54,021 bases of DNA from Clostridia bacterium (GCA_017430965.1 JAFRLX010000055.1:1-54021); one strand, 5' to 3'; shown: positions 18,560 to 27,828, counted from the first letter of the stretch. Made by a program: numbers and translations. The notes: generated by a model not told the origin, from the sequence alone.

Positions 18560-19639
18560 TTATGCTTCAGATTCGCTTAATCGTAATTTCTCCGCCGTAT
18601 CGGCTGTAATCAGGGCATCAATGAGTTCATCCAAATCCCCGTTTAAGATTTGCTCTAACTTGTAGAGGGTTAACCCGATACGGTGGTCACTGACTCTGCC
18701 CTGCGGGTAGTTATAGGTGCGGATGCGCTCATTGCGGTTGCCGGTGCCGACCTGCGCTTTGCGGTCGCCGGCAATTTCGGCATTTTGTTTGGCGCGCTCC
18801 TGCTCTAAAATGCGGGAACGCAGAATTTTCATGGCTTTATCTTTGTTTTTGTGCTGGCTGCGCTCATCCTGGCACTCCACGACCGTGCCGGTCGGGATGT
18901 GGGTGATACGAATGGCGCTTTCGGTTTTGTTGATGTGCTGCCCGCCGGCACCGCTGGAGCGGAAGGTATCAATCTGCAAATCGGTCGGGTTGATATCAAT
19001 GTCCACTTCTTCCGCTTCGGGGAGTACCGCTACGGTTGAGGTAGAGGTATGGATACGCCCCTGACTTTCGGTTTCCGGAACGCGCTGCACGCGGTGCACA
19101 CCGCTTTCAAACTTGAAGCGGGAATAGGCGCCGTCCCCCGAAATGGAGAAGGAGATTTCCTTGAAGCCGCCAAGCCCGGTTTCCTGGGCAGAGAGAACCT
19201 CATGCTTAAAGCCTTTGGATTCGGCATACATAGTGTACATTCTGTAAAGAGTGCCCGCAAACAGAGCGCTTTCTTCCCCGCCTGCGCCGCCGCGAATTTC
19301 CACAATGACATTTTTATCATCGTTGGGGTCGCGGGGAAGCAGCAAGATTTTGAGCTGCTCGGTGCACTGCTCCATTTGTTCCTTGGCGGTTTTTAATTCC
19401 TCCAGGGCAAGCTCCTTAAACTCTTTATCGAGCCCGCCTTCTTCCAACATCATTTCCGCTTCCTCTGCATTGGAGCGGGCATTTTTGTATTCGGTGAATT
19501 TTTCGACAATGGGCTCAAGCTTTTTTTGCTCCTTCATCAGCGAAGTGTATTTCTCCATGTCGGCAACCACTTCGGGAGAGCAGAGCTGCTCGTTGACTGT
19601 TTGAAAACGGCTTTCAATGCCTTCTAATTTTTCTATCAT
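18560..19639 (-). CDS. prfA: Peptide chain release factor 1
   Basis: RF1 reads UAA and UAG stop codons and triggers peptide release on the ribosome. The 359-residue length is standard. The GGQ catalytic loop is present ([15 protein letters not shown]), and the stop-codon recognition tripeptide is P-E-T within [14 protein letters not shown], an RF1-type PxT rather than the SPF of RF2. Ribosome binding site AGGA. It lies 9 bp after the small DUF951 gene and 18 bp before the Sua5-CoaE gene. prfA next to sua5 is a common Firmicutes arrangement; prmC (the GGQ methylase often found nearby) is absent here. Confidence 0.95.
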   Translation of the reverse strand: MIEKLEGIESRFQTVNEQLCSPEVVADMEKYTSLMKEQKKLEPIVEKFTEYKNARSNAEEAEMMLEEGGLDKEFKELALEELKTAKEQMEQCTEQLKILLLPRDPNDDKNVIVEIRGGAGGEESALFAGTLYRMYTMYAESKGFKHEVLSAQETGLGGFKEISFSISGDGAYSRFKFESGVHRVQRVPETESQGRIHTSTSTVAVLPEAEEVDIDINPTDLQIDTFRSSGAGGQHINKTESAIRITHIPTGTVVECQDERSQHKNKDKAMKILRSRILEQERAKQNAEIAGDRKAQVGTGNRNERIRTYNYPQGRVSDHRIGLTLYKLEQILNGDLDELIDALITADTAEKLRLSESEA

Positions 19640-19648
19640 GCTTTTTTC

Positions 19649-19825
19649 CTATTCAATAATTTGTTTGATGGATTTTTCGGCTTTCTTGCGCGGCACCATC
19701 ACTTCTCTGCCGCAGGTAAGGCATTGGAGCTTAAAGTCCATGCCGATGCGCAGCACCTTCCACCTGTCACCCGAGCAGGGGTGCGGCTTTTTGGTTTGAA
19801 TGATTTGCCCGACTTGTATATCCAT
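19649..19825 (-). CDS. DUF951 family small protein
   Basis: A 58-residue protein starting MDIQVGQIIQTKKPHPC. It has the DUF951 pattern: KKPHPC near the N-terminus, W-x-V-L-R-I-G-x-D-F-K-L, then CLTCGR and a basic end. Two cysteines in CxxC plus Cys17 could bind zinc. The upstream ATG at 19828 is directly adjacent and in frame; the second ATG is preferred because AAGGA then has normal spacing. Relatives are small cytoplasmic proteins of unknown function, often near translation or DNA maintenance genes. It appears to lead the prfA transcript. Confidence 0.85.
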   Translation of the reverse strand: MDIQVGQIIQTKKPHPCSGDRWKVLRIGMDFKLQCLTCGREVMVPRKKAEKSIKQIIE

Positions 19826-19973
19826 CATACTTCCTTTATATTAATATAAGTATAGAAATATATAAATAATCAAAGTATATATTAACATATAAAAAGCAGA
19901 ATGTAAACTTTTTTAATAATTTTTCTTCCGGCGGCATAAAATTTAGGGATGTATTATGTTGGAGGAACAATCA

Positions 19974-20894
19974 ATGAAAGAGTTTTGTTTTGAGGGTAAA
20001 TTATTGCATACAAAGGAGAATCAGGCATCAATGGCTTCCCTTTCCGCGCTTGAGGAAGCCATGAAAAGCGGCAGGGTGTTAGAGAGCATTTGCTACTTGT
20101 GCGACAGCGAGCAAAACCTGCATGTTCAGCTCGGTACCTTTGAGGGAGTGATTCCGAAAAGTGAGGGTGCTATCGGCGCAGAGAGCGGAAAAGTTAAGGA
20201 CATTGCATTTATCTCCAAGGTGGGAAAGCCGGTGCAGTTTGTTATCACGGATTTGCTGCGCACAGGGCAAAGCGTGCAGGCGGTGCTCTCGAGAAAGGCG
20301 GTGCAGCAGCAGTGCAGAGAAAGCTACCTGCGCTACCTGCAGCCGGGTGATGTGGTGCAGGTGAAGGTAACCCATTTGGAGCGCTTCGGTGCCTTTGTGG
20401 ACATTGGCGCAGGGCTCAACTCTTTAATTCCGATTGATATGCTTTCGGTGTCGCGCATCGCGCACCCCGCCCAGCGCGTGCGGGAGGGACAAGAGCTTTG
20501 TTGTGTGCTGCGCAAAAAAGAGGACGGAAAGATTACTCTTTCTTTAAGAGAAATGCTTGGCACATGGGAAGAAAATGCAGCCGCTTTCAGCGCCGGACAA
20601 ACGGTCAAAGGCATTGTCAGGAGTGTGGAAAGCTATGGCGTTTTTATTGAATTGGCACCGAATTTGGCAGGACTTGCCGAGTATAATGAAACGGTGTTAA
20701 CCGGGCAGGCGGTATCGGTTTATATCAAATCCATTATTCCCGAGAAAATGAAAATTAAACTGAGCATTATTGATGTAATTGAGCAAAATGAGAGCACTCC
20801 GCTGCACTACTTTTTTGCCGGTTCACATATGGATGCCTGGCACTACAGCCCCGCCTGTTGCGAAAAGGTGATAGAGACGGTGTTCAACAAATAA
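19974..20894 (+). CDS. S1 RNA-binding domain protein
   Basis: A 306-residue cytoplasmic protein of the RpsA-like S1 group. Residues about 30-100 form a degenerate first S1-like unit. Two clear S1 domains follow: one around PGDVVQVKVTHLERFGAFVDIG with SRIAHP, and one around AGQTVKGIVRSVESYGVFIELA. It probably binds RNA and may assist translation or mRNA turnover; it is shorter than full ribosomal S1. The start at 19974 is chosen because GGAGG lies 8 nt upstream; an in-frame ATG at 19956 has a poorer site. The stop codon is embedded in a 15-bp terminator stem. Confidence 0.8.
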   Translation: MKEFCFEGKLLHTKENQASMASLSALEEAMKSGRVLESICYLCDSEQNLHVQLGTFEGVIPKSEGAIGAESGKVKDIAFISKVGKPVQFVITDLLRTGQSVQAVLSRKAVQQQCRESYLRYLQPGDVVQVKVTHLERFGAFVDIGAGLNSLIPIDMLSVSRIAHPAQRVREGQELCCVLRKKEDGKITLSLREMLGTWEENAAAFSAGQTVKGIVRSVESYGVFIELAPNLAGLAEYNETVLTGQAVSVYIKSIIPEKMKIKLSIIDVIEQNESTPLHYFFAGSHMDAWHYSPACCEKVIETVFNK

Positions 20895-20921
20895 GGATTT
20901 GGCGATGCCAAATCCTTATTT
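20889..20921 (+). terminator. Terminator-like palindrome of the AAATAAGGATTT family
   Basis: AAATAAGGATTTGGC (20889-20903) pairs perfectly with GCCAAATCCTTATTT (20907-20921), loop GAT. It overlaps the stop codon of the S1 gene. The same AAATAAGGATTT core recurs in palindromes at 27.5-27.8 kb. The following 20922-21013 stretch holds a further inverted repeat, ACGGGGTT/AACCCCGT. Confidence 0.75.
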
Positions 20922-21021
20922 GAGTGTTCAGTGTTTAGTCGCAAGGCTATGCCCTGCATTTTATAAAACTGAAAACTGTAAACGGACCAATACGGGGTTG
21001 GTATTGTAACCCCGTAGGTCG

Positions 21022-21050
21022 TTGCGCTTATTCGCAAAATATAGTATAAT
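21022..21050 (+). promoter_or_regulatory. Sigma-A promoter for galM
   Basis: TTGCGC (21022-21027) and TATAAT (21045-21050), 17-bp spacer, 41 bp before the galM start. Confidence 0.6.
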
Positions 21051-21090
21051 ATATTTTTAGAATAATTAAATAAAGGAAATGGTGAACATT

Positions 21091-22116
21091 ATGGAGAAAA
21101 AAAGCTTTGGCACTGCCTATGGCAGGGAAATCTTTGAATATACGATTGAAAGCGGCGGAATTCGTTTATCCGTCATGGAGTTGGGCGCCACCGTAACGGC
21201 ACTGCTTGTGCCGGACAGAAGCGGGACCGCCGGTGATATTGCAGTCGGCTTTGCCAATGCGCAGGATTATGAAAAGTACACCGACAATCAGGGTGCGACC
21301 ATCGGCAGGTATGCCAACCGCATCAAAGACGGCAGTTTTGTCATAGATGGTGTGCGCTATCAAATCCCTTGTAATGATGGGGCGAATATGCTCCACGGCA
21401 ACAATGAGTTTCGCGATGCCGTTTGGGAACTGTGCGAGAGCGGGGAGGATTATTTGTCTTTCCACTACACCTCGCCTGCCGGGAGCAACGGTTTTCCCGG
21501 CGAGCTGGATACCACGGTGACTTACCGCCTGCAAGGCGGTGCACTGCACATCCTCTATGATGCGGTGAGCGACCAAAAAACGCCGATTTGCCTGACCAAT
21601 CACCTTTACTTTAATTTGGCGGCGGATGCCGGCAAAACGGTCTATGACCACCTGTTGCAAATTGATGCCGATTGCTTTACCGAAGCGGACGGCGATCTTA
21701 TTCCGACAGGGCGCATTTTGCCGGTGGCAGGCACTTCTTTGGACTTTAGAGAGCCGAAGCGCGTAGGTCAAGACATTTTGGCGGATGACATTGTTAAAGG
21801 TATCGGCGGGATTGACCACAATTTCTGCTTAAAGGGACAAGCAGGCACTTTGCGCAAGGTCGCCGTTTTGAGTGAGGAGAAAAGCGGTCGGGCTATGGAG
21901 GTCTATACCGACCTGCCGGGTTTGCAAGTATATTCCGGCAACTGGCTTCGCGAAGATGTCGGCAAGGGCGGTGTGCGCTTTGTCAAACACGGCGCCATTT
22001 GTCTGGAAACGCAGTTTTATCCCGATTCTCCGAATCGACCGGAGTTTCCTAACTGCATTTTTGAAGCCGGAGAACATTTTCGGAGCGAAACAGTCTATAA
22101 TTTTTACACAATATAG
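21091..22116 (+). CDS. galM: Aldose 1-epimerase (galactose mutarotase)
   Basis: Interconverts the alpha and beta anomers of hexoses such as galactose and glucose in the cytoplasm. The 341-residue protein has the mutarotase core: GRYANRIKDGSF, the catalytic His in CLTNHLYFNL, the catalytic Glu in CLETQFYPDSPN, and the C-terminal GEHFRSETVY. No Leloir-pathway kinase or transferase gene is in the window, so it stands alone and may serve general sugar use. I place the start at 21091, behind GGTGA; the in-frame ATG at 21079 directly abuts the AAGGAA motif and would be too close to it. Confidence 0.9.
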   Translation: MEKKSFGTAYGREIFEYTIESGGIRLSVMELGATVTALLVPDRSGTAGDIAVGFANAQDYEKYTDNQGATIGRYANRIKDGSFVIDGVRYQIPCNDGANMLHGNNEFRDAVWELCESGEDYLSFHYTSPAGSNGFPGELDTTVTYRLQGGALHILYDAVSDQKTPICLTNHLYFNLAADAGKTVYDHLLQIDADCFTEADGDLIPTGRILPVAGTSLDFREPKRVGQDILADDIVKGIGGIDHNFCLKGQAGTLRKVAVLSEEKSGRAMEVYTDLPGLQVYSGNWLREDVGKGGVRFVKHGAICLETQFYPDSPNRPEFPNCIFEAGEHFRSETVYNFYTI

Positions 22117-22126
22117 CGCGAAATCA

Positions 22127-22155
22127 TTGCTATCTTGCGCAATATGTGGTATAAT
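22127..22155 (+). promoter_or_regulatory. Sigma-A promoter for glmS
   Basis: TTGCTA (22127-22132) and TATAAT (22150-22155), 17-bp spacer. The predicted leader is only about 35 nt, too short to hold a glmS ribozyme. Confidence 0.65.
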
Positions 22156-22196
22156 AAACTGATTGAATATCTTTTTAGTTTAGGAGTTTTGATACT

Positions 22197-24026
22197 ATGT
22201 GTGGTATTGTCGGATATATCGGTTCTCAAGATGTAGCACCTGTTCTGTTAGACGGGTTGGAAAAGCTCGAATACAGAGGCTATGATTCCGCGGGCATTTC
22301 CGCTTTAGAGAACGGAGAAATCACAACCATTAAATCCAAAGGCAAAATTGCGGATTTAAGAAAAAAAGTACATTTTGAATACGAAGGAAACGCAACTATC
22401 GGCATCGGGCACACCCGCTGGGCAACCCACGGCAAGCCGAGTGATGTCAATTCTCACCCTCACATGAGTTATGACGGCAAGTTCAGCGTGGTGCACAACG
22501 GCATCATTGAAAACTTTGTCACCTTAAAGCAGGATTTGAAGAATGAGGGCATTCGTTTTGCCTCGGATACCGATACCGAGGTGGTAGCGCATTTGCTGGC
22601 AAAACACTACACCGGCGATATGAAAACCACAATATTGAAGGTGCTTTCCAAAATAGAAGGTGCGTATTCCTTAGGTATTTTGTGCGCCGATTATCCCGAT
22701 GAGATTTGGGCGGTGCGCAATGCAAGCCCGCTGATTATCGGCTTAGGCGAAACAGAAAATTTCCTCGCTTCCGATATCACCGCCGTTTTAAAGTACACCA
22801 AGGAAATTTACCAGCTTAACGACGGTGAGTTTGCCTGTTTAAAGAAAAACGGTGTGCAGGTCTACAACCCGCAGGGCGAAGCGATTGAAAAGGAAGTTGT
22901 TCGGGTCACCTGGAATGTGGAAGCGGCGGAAAAGGGCGGCTACCAACACTTTATGCTCAAGGAGATTATGGAGGAGCCGGAGGCAATCCGCAAGACCATT
23001 TCTCCGCGCTTGAAAGAAAACGATGAAATTGTGCTCGATGGCTTTACACTGACCAAAGAAAAGTTAGAGAACTTTAAGAAAATCTACATTTTGGCTTGCG
23101 GCTCCGCCTGGCATGTTGGCATGGTCGGCAAGTATGTGATAGAAGAATTAACGCGCATTCCGGTCGAATGTGATTTGGCAAGTGAATTCCGTTACAGAAA
23201 CCCGGTGGTGGATGAAAACACCCTTGCCATTGTTATCAGCCAAAGCGGTGAAACCGCCGACACCCTGGCAGCGCTGCGCGAGGCAAAGAGCAGAGGTGCG
23301 CGCGTGCTTTCGATTGTCAATGTGGTCGGCAGCACGATTGCCAATGAATCCGATGATGTGATTTATACCTGGGCAGGCCCCGAAATTGCGGTGGCAACCA
23401 CCAAAGCCTACAGCACTCAGCTGACCATTATTTACCTCTTTGCGCTCTATGCGGCAAAGCTGATGGGGAAAATTGAAGAAACAGAGTATCACGCCATTAT
23501 TGAGGCAATCAAAAAGCTGCCGGAGCAGGTAGAGAAAATCCTGACAATGAAGGATGAAATTAAAAGTCTCGCTTCGCGCTATGCCTTCTTGGAGCATGCG
23601 TATTTTATCGGTAGAAATTTAGATTATGCCGTGGCGTTGGAAGCAAGCTTAAAGCTCAAAGAAATCAGCTATATTCACTCGGAAGCCTATGCAGCGGGAG
23701 AACTCAAGCACGGCACCATTTCTTTGATTGAGGAAGATACCTTTGTGTGCGCGCTGTGTTGCTGCGAGCGTTTGTATGATAAAACAATGAACTCAATTAA
23801 AGAAGTTTCGGCAAGAGGGGCAGAGACACTGGCGTTGATTACGGAAGAATCTCCCGACCCGGGCGAAGAATGCGATTTCAAATTGGTCATTCCCTCCACT
23901 CACGAATTGGTGATGCCGAGCTTAGAGGTGATTCCCATGCAGCTGCTCGGGTACTATATTGCCTTGGCAAGAAGGTGCGACATTGACAAACCGCGCAACC
24001 TCGCCAAGAGTGTCACAGTTGAGTAA
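22197..24026 (+). CDS. glmS: Glutamine-fructose-6-phosphate aminotransferase (isomerising)
   Basis: Makes glucosamine-6-phosphate from fructose-6-phosphate and glutamine, the first step to UDP-GlcNAc for peptidoglycan. At 609 residues it is full length. The glutaminase domain starts MCGIVGYIG with Cys2 as the N-terminal nucleophile and contains GHTRWATHG. Two SIS sugar-phosphate domains follow (SQSGETADTLAALREAK and a second near SLKLKEISYIHSE). The C-terminus is the family-typical KPRNLAKSVTVE. Ribosome binding site AGGAG. It has its own promoter and no ribozyme leader, unlike Bacillus glmS, so feedback must act by another route if at all. Confidence 0.97.
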   Translation: MCGIVGYIGSQDVAPVLLDGLEKLEYRGYDSAGISALENGEITTIKSKGKIADLRKKVHFEYEGNATIGIGHTRWATHGKPSDVNSHPHMSYDGKFSVVHNGIIENFVTLKQDLKNEGIRFASDTDTEVVAHLLAKHYTGDMKTTILKVLSKIEGAYSLGILCADYPDEIWAVRNASPLIIGLGETENFLASDITAVLKYTKEIYQLNDGEFACLKKNGVQVYNPQGEAIEKEVVRVTWNVEAAEKGGYQHFMLKEIMEEPEAIRKTISPRLKENDEIVLDGFTLTKEKLENFKKIYILACGSAWHVGMVGKYVIEELTRIPVECDLASEFRYRNPVVDENTLAIVISQSGETADTLAALREAKSRGARVLSIVNVVGSTIANESDDVIYTWAGPEIAVATTKAYSTQLTIIYLFALYAAKLMGKIEETEYHAIIEAIKKLPEQVEKILTMKDEIKSLASRYAFLEHAYFIGRNLDYAVALEASLKLKEISYIHSEAYAAGELKHGTISLIEEDTFVCALCCCERLYDKTMNSIKEVSARGAETLALITEESPDPGEECDFKLVIPSTHELVMPSLEVIPMQLLGYYIALARRCDIDKPRNLAKSVTVE

Positions 24027-24135
24027 GAATCATCATTTGCACACTCCGCGTTTTATTCACTATTTGAGTGCAGTTTTGTGTTTGAACACAGTTAGAGAAA
24101 CACCGAATAAAGAGGAAAGATAAGAGAGAAACATC

Positions 24136-25116
24136 ATGGTATGTAAAAATTGCGGAATGGCAAATTCCGATACCGCGCAGGTTTGCAGCGAATGCGGCAG
24201 TGTTCTGCGCGCGGAGAAGCCTCAACCCTCACAAAATGAAATACCGCAAGCCGCTGAACAACCGAGTGCTTCGAAACCTGCTGCGACTCCGGCGCCGCCT
24301 GCCTATGCGGCAGAGCCGGTATATGCGTGGTATGTAGCGCCGACATCTCAGCCGTTTTATGCTTCGATGCCTTTTGATATGCGCTTTGCACAGCCGCTCA
24401 CCTATTATGCGCAGGTTCCTTCCATGCAGCCGACACCTGCGGCAGCACCTGCAACCGAGCCCGGTGCACCGGTCCAACCCGTTGCGGCGGAAGTTGTCGC
24501 GCAGAGCCAAGCAGAAGCGGCGGCAAGTGAAGCACAGCCGGAACCGAACCAAGCAGCTGCACCGCAAGCCGTGCCGCAGCAGCCGGTGAACGTGCATCCA
24601 TTTGGCGAGGCGCTGCCCACAACGGGCAGCTATAGCGCAGCACCGGTGATGACTGTGCCGTATCTGCAGGCGCCGGTTTACCAACAGCAGGCTTATTCAC
24701 CCCTGCAGCAAAAGGACCCGCATGCCGCAAAGAGCACTTGGGCATTGGTTTTGGGCATTTTAAGCGTGGCACTGCCGGTGCTCACCTGTTCGCTTGCTTC
24801 TCCGCTGGGTGTGATTTGCGGGTTGATTGCCATGATTATGGGTGCTGTTTGCCTCAACAAAGTGCAGCCGGAAAACAAGGGAAAGACCATTGCGGCGCTC
24901 ATTCTCGGAGTGGTCGGCTTGGTGATTTCCGCATTGAGTGCGGTGCTGCTGATTCGAACACTCAGTTCCGTGAGTTTTGCAGAGGAGTTTCAAAACTTTT
25001 ATGATCAGTACACCTCTTTTGTGTCCATGATTGTATTCAGCGGGTTAAAAACCGTTATCGGTACGATTCGTATCATTCTTTCCGACTTGGCAACGCTGAT
25101 AAAAATTGTATTTTAA
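24136..25116 (+). CDS. Zinc-ribbon protein with Pro/Ala-rich linker and DUF4190-like membrane domain
   Basis: A 326-residue membrane protein of unknown function. The N-terminus is a zinc ribbon (CKNCGMANSD, then CSECGS, residues 3-22). A long low-complexity Ala/Pro/Gln linker spans about 30-195. Residues about 197-280 hold two hydrophobic helices joined by a short charged loop (KVQPENKGKTIAAL), the DUF4190 pattern. A C-terminal amphipathic stretch follows. Many Firmicutes have such ribbon-plus-membrane proteins; a role in sensing or membrane organisation is only a guess. A terminator follows at 25133. Confidence 0.7.
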   Translation: MVCKNCGMANSDTAQVCSECGSVLRAEKPQPSQNEIPQAAEQPSASKPAATPAPPAYAAEPVYAWYVAPTSQPFYASMPFDMRFAQPLTYYAQVPSMQPTPAAAPATEPGAPVQPVAAEVVAQSQAEAAASEAQPEPNQAAAPQAVPQQPVNVHPFGEALPTTGSYSAAPVMTVPYLQAPVYQQQAYSPLQQKDPHAAKSTWALVLGILSVALPVLTCSLASPLGVICGLIAMIMGAVCLNKVQPENKGKTIAALILGVVGLVISALSAVLLIRTLSSVSFAEEFQNFYDQYTSFVSMIVFSGLKTVIGTIRIILSDLATLIKIVF

Positions 25117-25132
25117 ATGATAAGGACAGAAG

Positions 25133-25163
25133 AAATCGGCAGAGGTTATTCTGCCGATTTTTT
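25133..25163 (+). terminator. Rho-independent terminator
   Basis: AAATCGGCAGA and TCTGCCGATTT pair perfectly over 11 bp and run into a T-tail, between the zinc-ribbon gene and rlmD. Confidence 0.8.
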
Positions 25164-25172
25164 AGAAGGGAA

Positions 25173-26522
25173 ATGTTGAAAAAAAACGATATCATTCCTT
25201 TACATATAGATTCCGTTGCTTCCGATGGCAGCGGCGTGGGAAGGCACGAAAACCTGGTGATTTTTGTGCCGATGAGCTGCGCGGGGGATACGATTGAAGC
25301 CCACATTCTCAAAGTCAAAACGAGTTATGCTTTTGCAAAAGTCCATCGCATTTTGACACCCTCTCCCGATCGGATAGAGGCGGATTGTGCGGTTTACCGC
25401 CAATGCGGCGGCTGCGCCTTTCGGCACATGCACTATGCAGCCGAGAAGCGCGAAAAGCGCGCGATGGTTGACGACGCCTTGCAGCGCATCGGCGGTTTGG
25501 ATATGCGCTGTGAAGACATGCTTGCCCTTTCGCCGGAGCGCTACCGCAACAAGGCGCAGTACCCTTTGCGCGAAGAAGGCGGAGAAATTAAAGCAGGCTT
25601 TTTTGCCAGGCATTCACACCGTGTCATCCCCTGCGGGGACTGCTTGTTGGAACCGGCAGTGTTCGGTGAAATCCTGAAAGCCGTGATTTACTTTTTACAA
25701 CAGCATCGCGTTTCCGTTTACAATGAGCAAACGCACAAAGGGCTTGTCAGGCATCTTTTTTTGCGCTGTACCCAAGGGGCGGGAAAAATCTCTCTTTGCC
25801 TGGTGCTCAACGGCACTGCTTTTGCACAACAGCGCGCATTTGCGGCGTTTATGAGCGCTTCCTTCCCTGCGATTCGGAGCATTGTGCTCAATTTTAATAC
25901 AGCTAAAACCAATGTGATTTTAGGAGATACATATCGCACAATCTTTGGCGATAGCCATATTGAGGATGTACTTTTGGGCAGGAAATTTCGCATTTCCTCC
26001 GCTTCCTTCTACCAGGTCAATCACGATATGTGCGAGAAGCTTTACACCAAAGCCGCGGAGTATGCCGCCCTGCAGCCGGGTGAAACCCTGCTTGATTTAT
26101 ACTGTGGCGCGGGCACGGTGGGCATTTGCTTAGCGCCCGAAAACTGCCGCTTAATCGGGGTGGATATTGTGCCCGAAGCGGTTGAAAACGCGCGGGAAAA
26201 CGCAGCGCTCAACGATTTAAAAAATGCCGAATTCATTTGTGCGGATGCTGCTGCTGCAACCACGATTTTAAAAGAAAAGGGGTTGCATGCCGACTGTGTG
26301 GTTATTGACCCGCCACGCAAGGGCTGCGATGAGAGAACGATTGAAAATATTGTGGCTTTCGGTGCGCAGAGGCTTGTTTACATTTCCTGCAACCCCGCTA
26401 CACTCGCAAGAGATTTAAAGATATTTCAGAGAAAAGGCTATATGGCAGAGCGCGCCTGTGCGGCAGATTTATTCCCGCGCACGGCGCATTGCGAATCCGT
26501 TGTCAAGCTGACCCGCGCCTGA
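25173..26522 (+). CDS. rlmD: 23S rRNA (uracil-C5)-methyltransferase, RlmD/RumA family
   Basis: Methylates a conserved uracil of 23S rRNA (U1939 in E. coli numbering; Gram-positive relatives may also do U747). The 449-residue protein has an N-terminal TRAM RNA-binding domain, an iron-sulphur motif (CAVYRQCGGCAFRH), the SAM site LLDLYCGAGTVGICLA and the catalytic-Cys motif VYISCNPATLARDL. ATG at 25173 sits only 2 nt from AAGGG; TTG at 25176 is 5 nt away and could be the true start. The preceding terminator stem ends 10 bp upstream, so its own promoter may overlap the zinc-ribbon gene or expression may be by read-through. Confidence 0.9.
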   Translation: MLKKNDIIPLHIDSVASDGSGVGRHENLVIFVPMSCAGDTIEAHILKVKTSYAFAKVHRILTPSPDRIEADCAVYRQCGGCAFRHMHYAAEKREKRAMVDDALQRIGGLDMRCEDMLALSPERYRNKAQYPLREEGGEIKAGFFARHSHRVIPCGDCLLEPAVFGEILKAVIYFLQQHRVSVYNEQTHKGLVRHLFLRCTQGAGKISLCLVLNGTAFAQQRAFAAFMSASFPAIRSIVLNFNTAKTNVILGDTYRTIFGDSHIEDVLLGRKFRISSASFYQVNHDMCEKLYTKAAEYAALQPGETLLDLYCGAGTVGICLAPENCRLIGVDIVPEAVENARENAALNDLKNAEFICADAAAATTILKEKGLHADCVVIDPPRKGCDERTIENIVAFGAQRLVYISCNPATLARDLKIFQRKGYMAERACAADLFPRTAHCESVVKLTRA

Positions 26523-26582
26523 GCGTGCCCGGCAGCAAGCGATGAAACATAAAAGTCAAACATAGATAGGAAAGGAAACAAT

Positions 26583-27485
26583 ATGTATTACACCAATGTA
26601 GTGGATTTAATTGGAAATACGCCGTTAATCAGTTTGGAACAAACCACCGGCTTACAGATTTATGCCAAAGCGGAGTTCTTAAACCCCGGCGGCAGCATTA
26701 AAGACCGCATTGCGCTCAATATGATTGAGCAGGCGGAAAAAGACGGGAAGCTGCGCCCCGGCATGACCATTATTGAGCCCACCTCGGGCAACACCGGCAT
26801 CGGGCTTGCGCTGTGCGGTGTGCGCAAGGGTTACCGCGTGATTATTGTTATGCCGGAAAACATGAGTGAAGAGCGCAAAAAAATCATCAGCGCGCTGGGT
26901 GCGGAGCTGGTGCTCACCGATGCGCAAAAAAGCATTGCCGGTTCCGTGGAAAAAGCGATGGAAATTGCCGGCAGCTCGCCGGACTACTTTGTGCCGCAGC
27001 AATTCCAAAACCCGGCAAACCCGCAGATTCATTACCGCACAACAGCGGTCGAATTGGTGGAGCAGCTGGGCAAGAAAATTGATGTTTATGTTTCCGGCAT
27101 CGGCAGCGGCGGCACGCTGCAGGGCGTTTCAAAATACCTGTTGGAGCAAAACCCGGATTGTAAAATTGTGGCTGCCGAGCCGCAGAATGTCTCGGCTCTG
27201 TTAGGGCATGAACCGGGCTTACACCAAATTCAGGGAATCGGTGACGGCTTTATTCCCGATATATTAGACACTTCCATGATTACGGATATTGTCGAAGTGT
27301 CGGATGAAGATGCAATTGAGACGGCGCGCGAATTGGCAAGAGTACAAGGCTTATTAGTGGGTACCTCTTCCGGCGCCAATGTGTGGACCGCCAAACAAAT
27401 GGCGCAAAAATACGGAAAAGATAAAGTGATTGCAACCGTTTTGCCGGACCGCGCCGAACGGTATTTCAGCACTTCACTGATTTGA
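26583..27485 (+). CDS. cysK: Cysteine synthase (O-acetylserine sulfhydrylase)
   Basis: A PLP enzyme that makes L-cysteine from O-acetylserine and sulfide. It has the PLP lysine in GGSIKDR (Lys40), the substrate loop TSGNTG (67-72), and the PLP-phosphate loop GSGGT. The 300-residue length is at the short end for CysK. Ribosome binding site AAGGAA. No cysE or sulfate-assimilation gene is adjacent, which fits direct use of sulfide by an anaerobe. A palindromic terminator follows 7 bp after the stop. Confidence 0.92.
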   Translation: MYYTNVVDLIGNTPLISLEQTTGLQIYAKAEFLNPGGSIKDRIALNMIEQAEKDGKLRPGMTIIEPTSGNTGIGLALCGVRKGYRVIIVMPENMSEERKKIISALGAELVLTDAQKSIAGSVEKAMEIAGSSPDYFVPQQFQNPANPQIHYRTTAVELVEQLGKKIDVYVSGIGSGGTLQGVSKYLLEQNPDCKIVAAEPQNVSALLGHEPGLHQIQGIGDGFIPDILDTSMITDIVEVSDEDAIETARELARVQGLLVGTSSGANVWTAKQMAQKYGKDKVIATVLPDRAERYFSTSLI

Positions 27486-27491
27486 CAAATC

Positions 27492-27529
27492 AGGATTTGT
27501 CGCGCTCTTTGGGCGCGCAAATCCTTATT
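27492..27529 (+). terminator. cysK terminator, AAGGATTTG-type palindrome
   Basis: AGGATTTG-T-CGCGC pairs with GCGCG-CAAATCCT with a single bulged T and continues into TTATT. It shares its core with palindromes at 20889 and 27732. Confidence 0.65.
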
Positions 27530-27780
27530 AAATGAATAATTAATAATGAATAATGAATAGTTAAGGGCGACACATTCGCACTTGATTTTATATCCCCTCT
27601 GTCGGCTCTGCCGACATCTCCCCCAAGGGGAGAAAATGGCGTAGTTTCAATAAAAACTATCAGACAAAAGAGCAATGCGTTCTTTTACAATCGGGTGAGG
27701 GTGTCCCTCCCTCAATTATTCACTATTCATTACAAATAAGGATTTTGCGAGGTCGCAGACCTCGACAAATCCTTATTTGT
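27492..27780. repeat. MITE-like palindromic intergenic element
   Basis: This gene-free stretch is bounded by related palindromes (27492-27525 and 27732-27780, the latter a 23-bp stem with two mismatches). Inside these lie imperfect inverted AT-rich sequences built on AATGAATA units (27530-27563 and 27713-27736), and in the centre small hairpins GTCGGC/GCCGAC and CTCCCC/GGGGAG. The layout resembles small non-autonomous palindromic elements common in clostridial genomes. No transposase gene is present. Its right edge coincides with the -35 box of the next promoter. Confidence 0.55.
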
Positions 27781-27808
27781 TGACATCTTCAATCGGTAGT
27801 GTTATAAT
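27780..27808 (+). promoter_or_regulatory. Consensus sigma-A promoter of the B12-regulated unit
   Basis: TTGACA (27780-27785) and TATAAT (27803-27808) with a 17-bp spacer: a perfect consensus promoter. It is about 20 bp ahead of the riboswitch. The first T of the -35 box is the last base of the palindromic element. Confidence 0.85.
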
Positions 27809-27828
27809 ATTTGCGTTAAAATTGAATG

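Noticed and set aside
18560..19639. Release factor with an altered stop-codon motif (P-E-T)
   Set aside because: The middle residue of the PxT tripeptide varies among RF1 proteins, so this is not evidence for changed codon reading.
27492..27780. CRISPR array
   Set aside because: The palindromes are unevenly spaced, differ in sequence and have no regular spacers; no cas gene is present.
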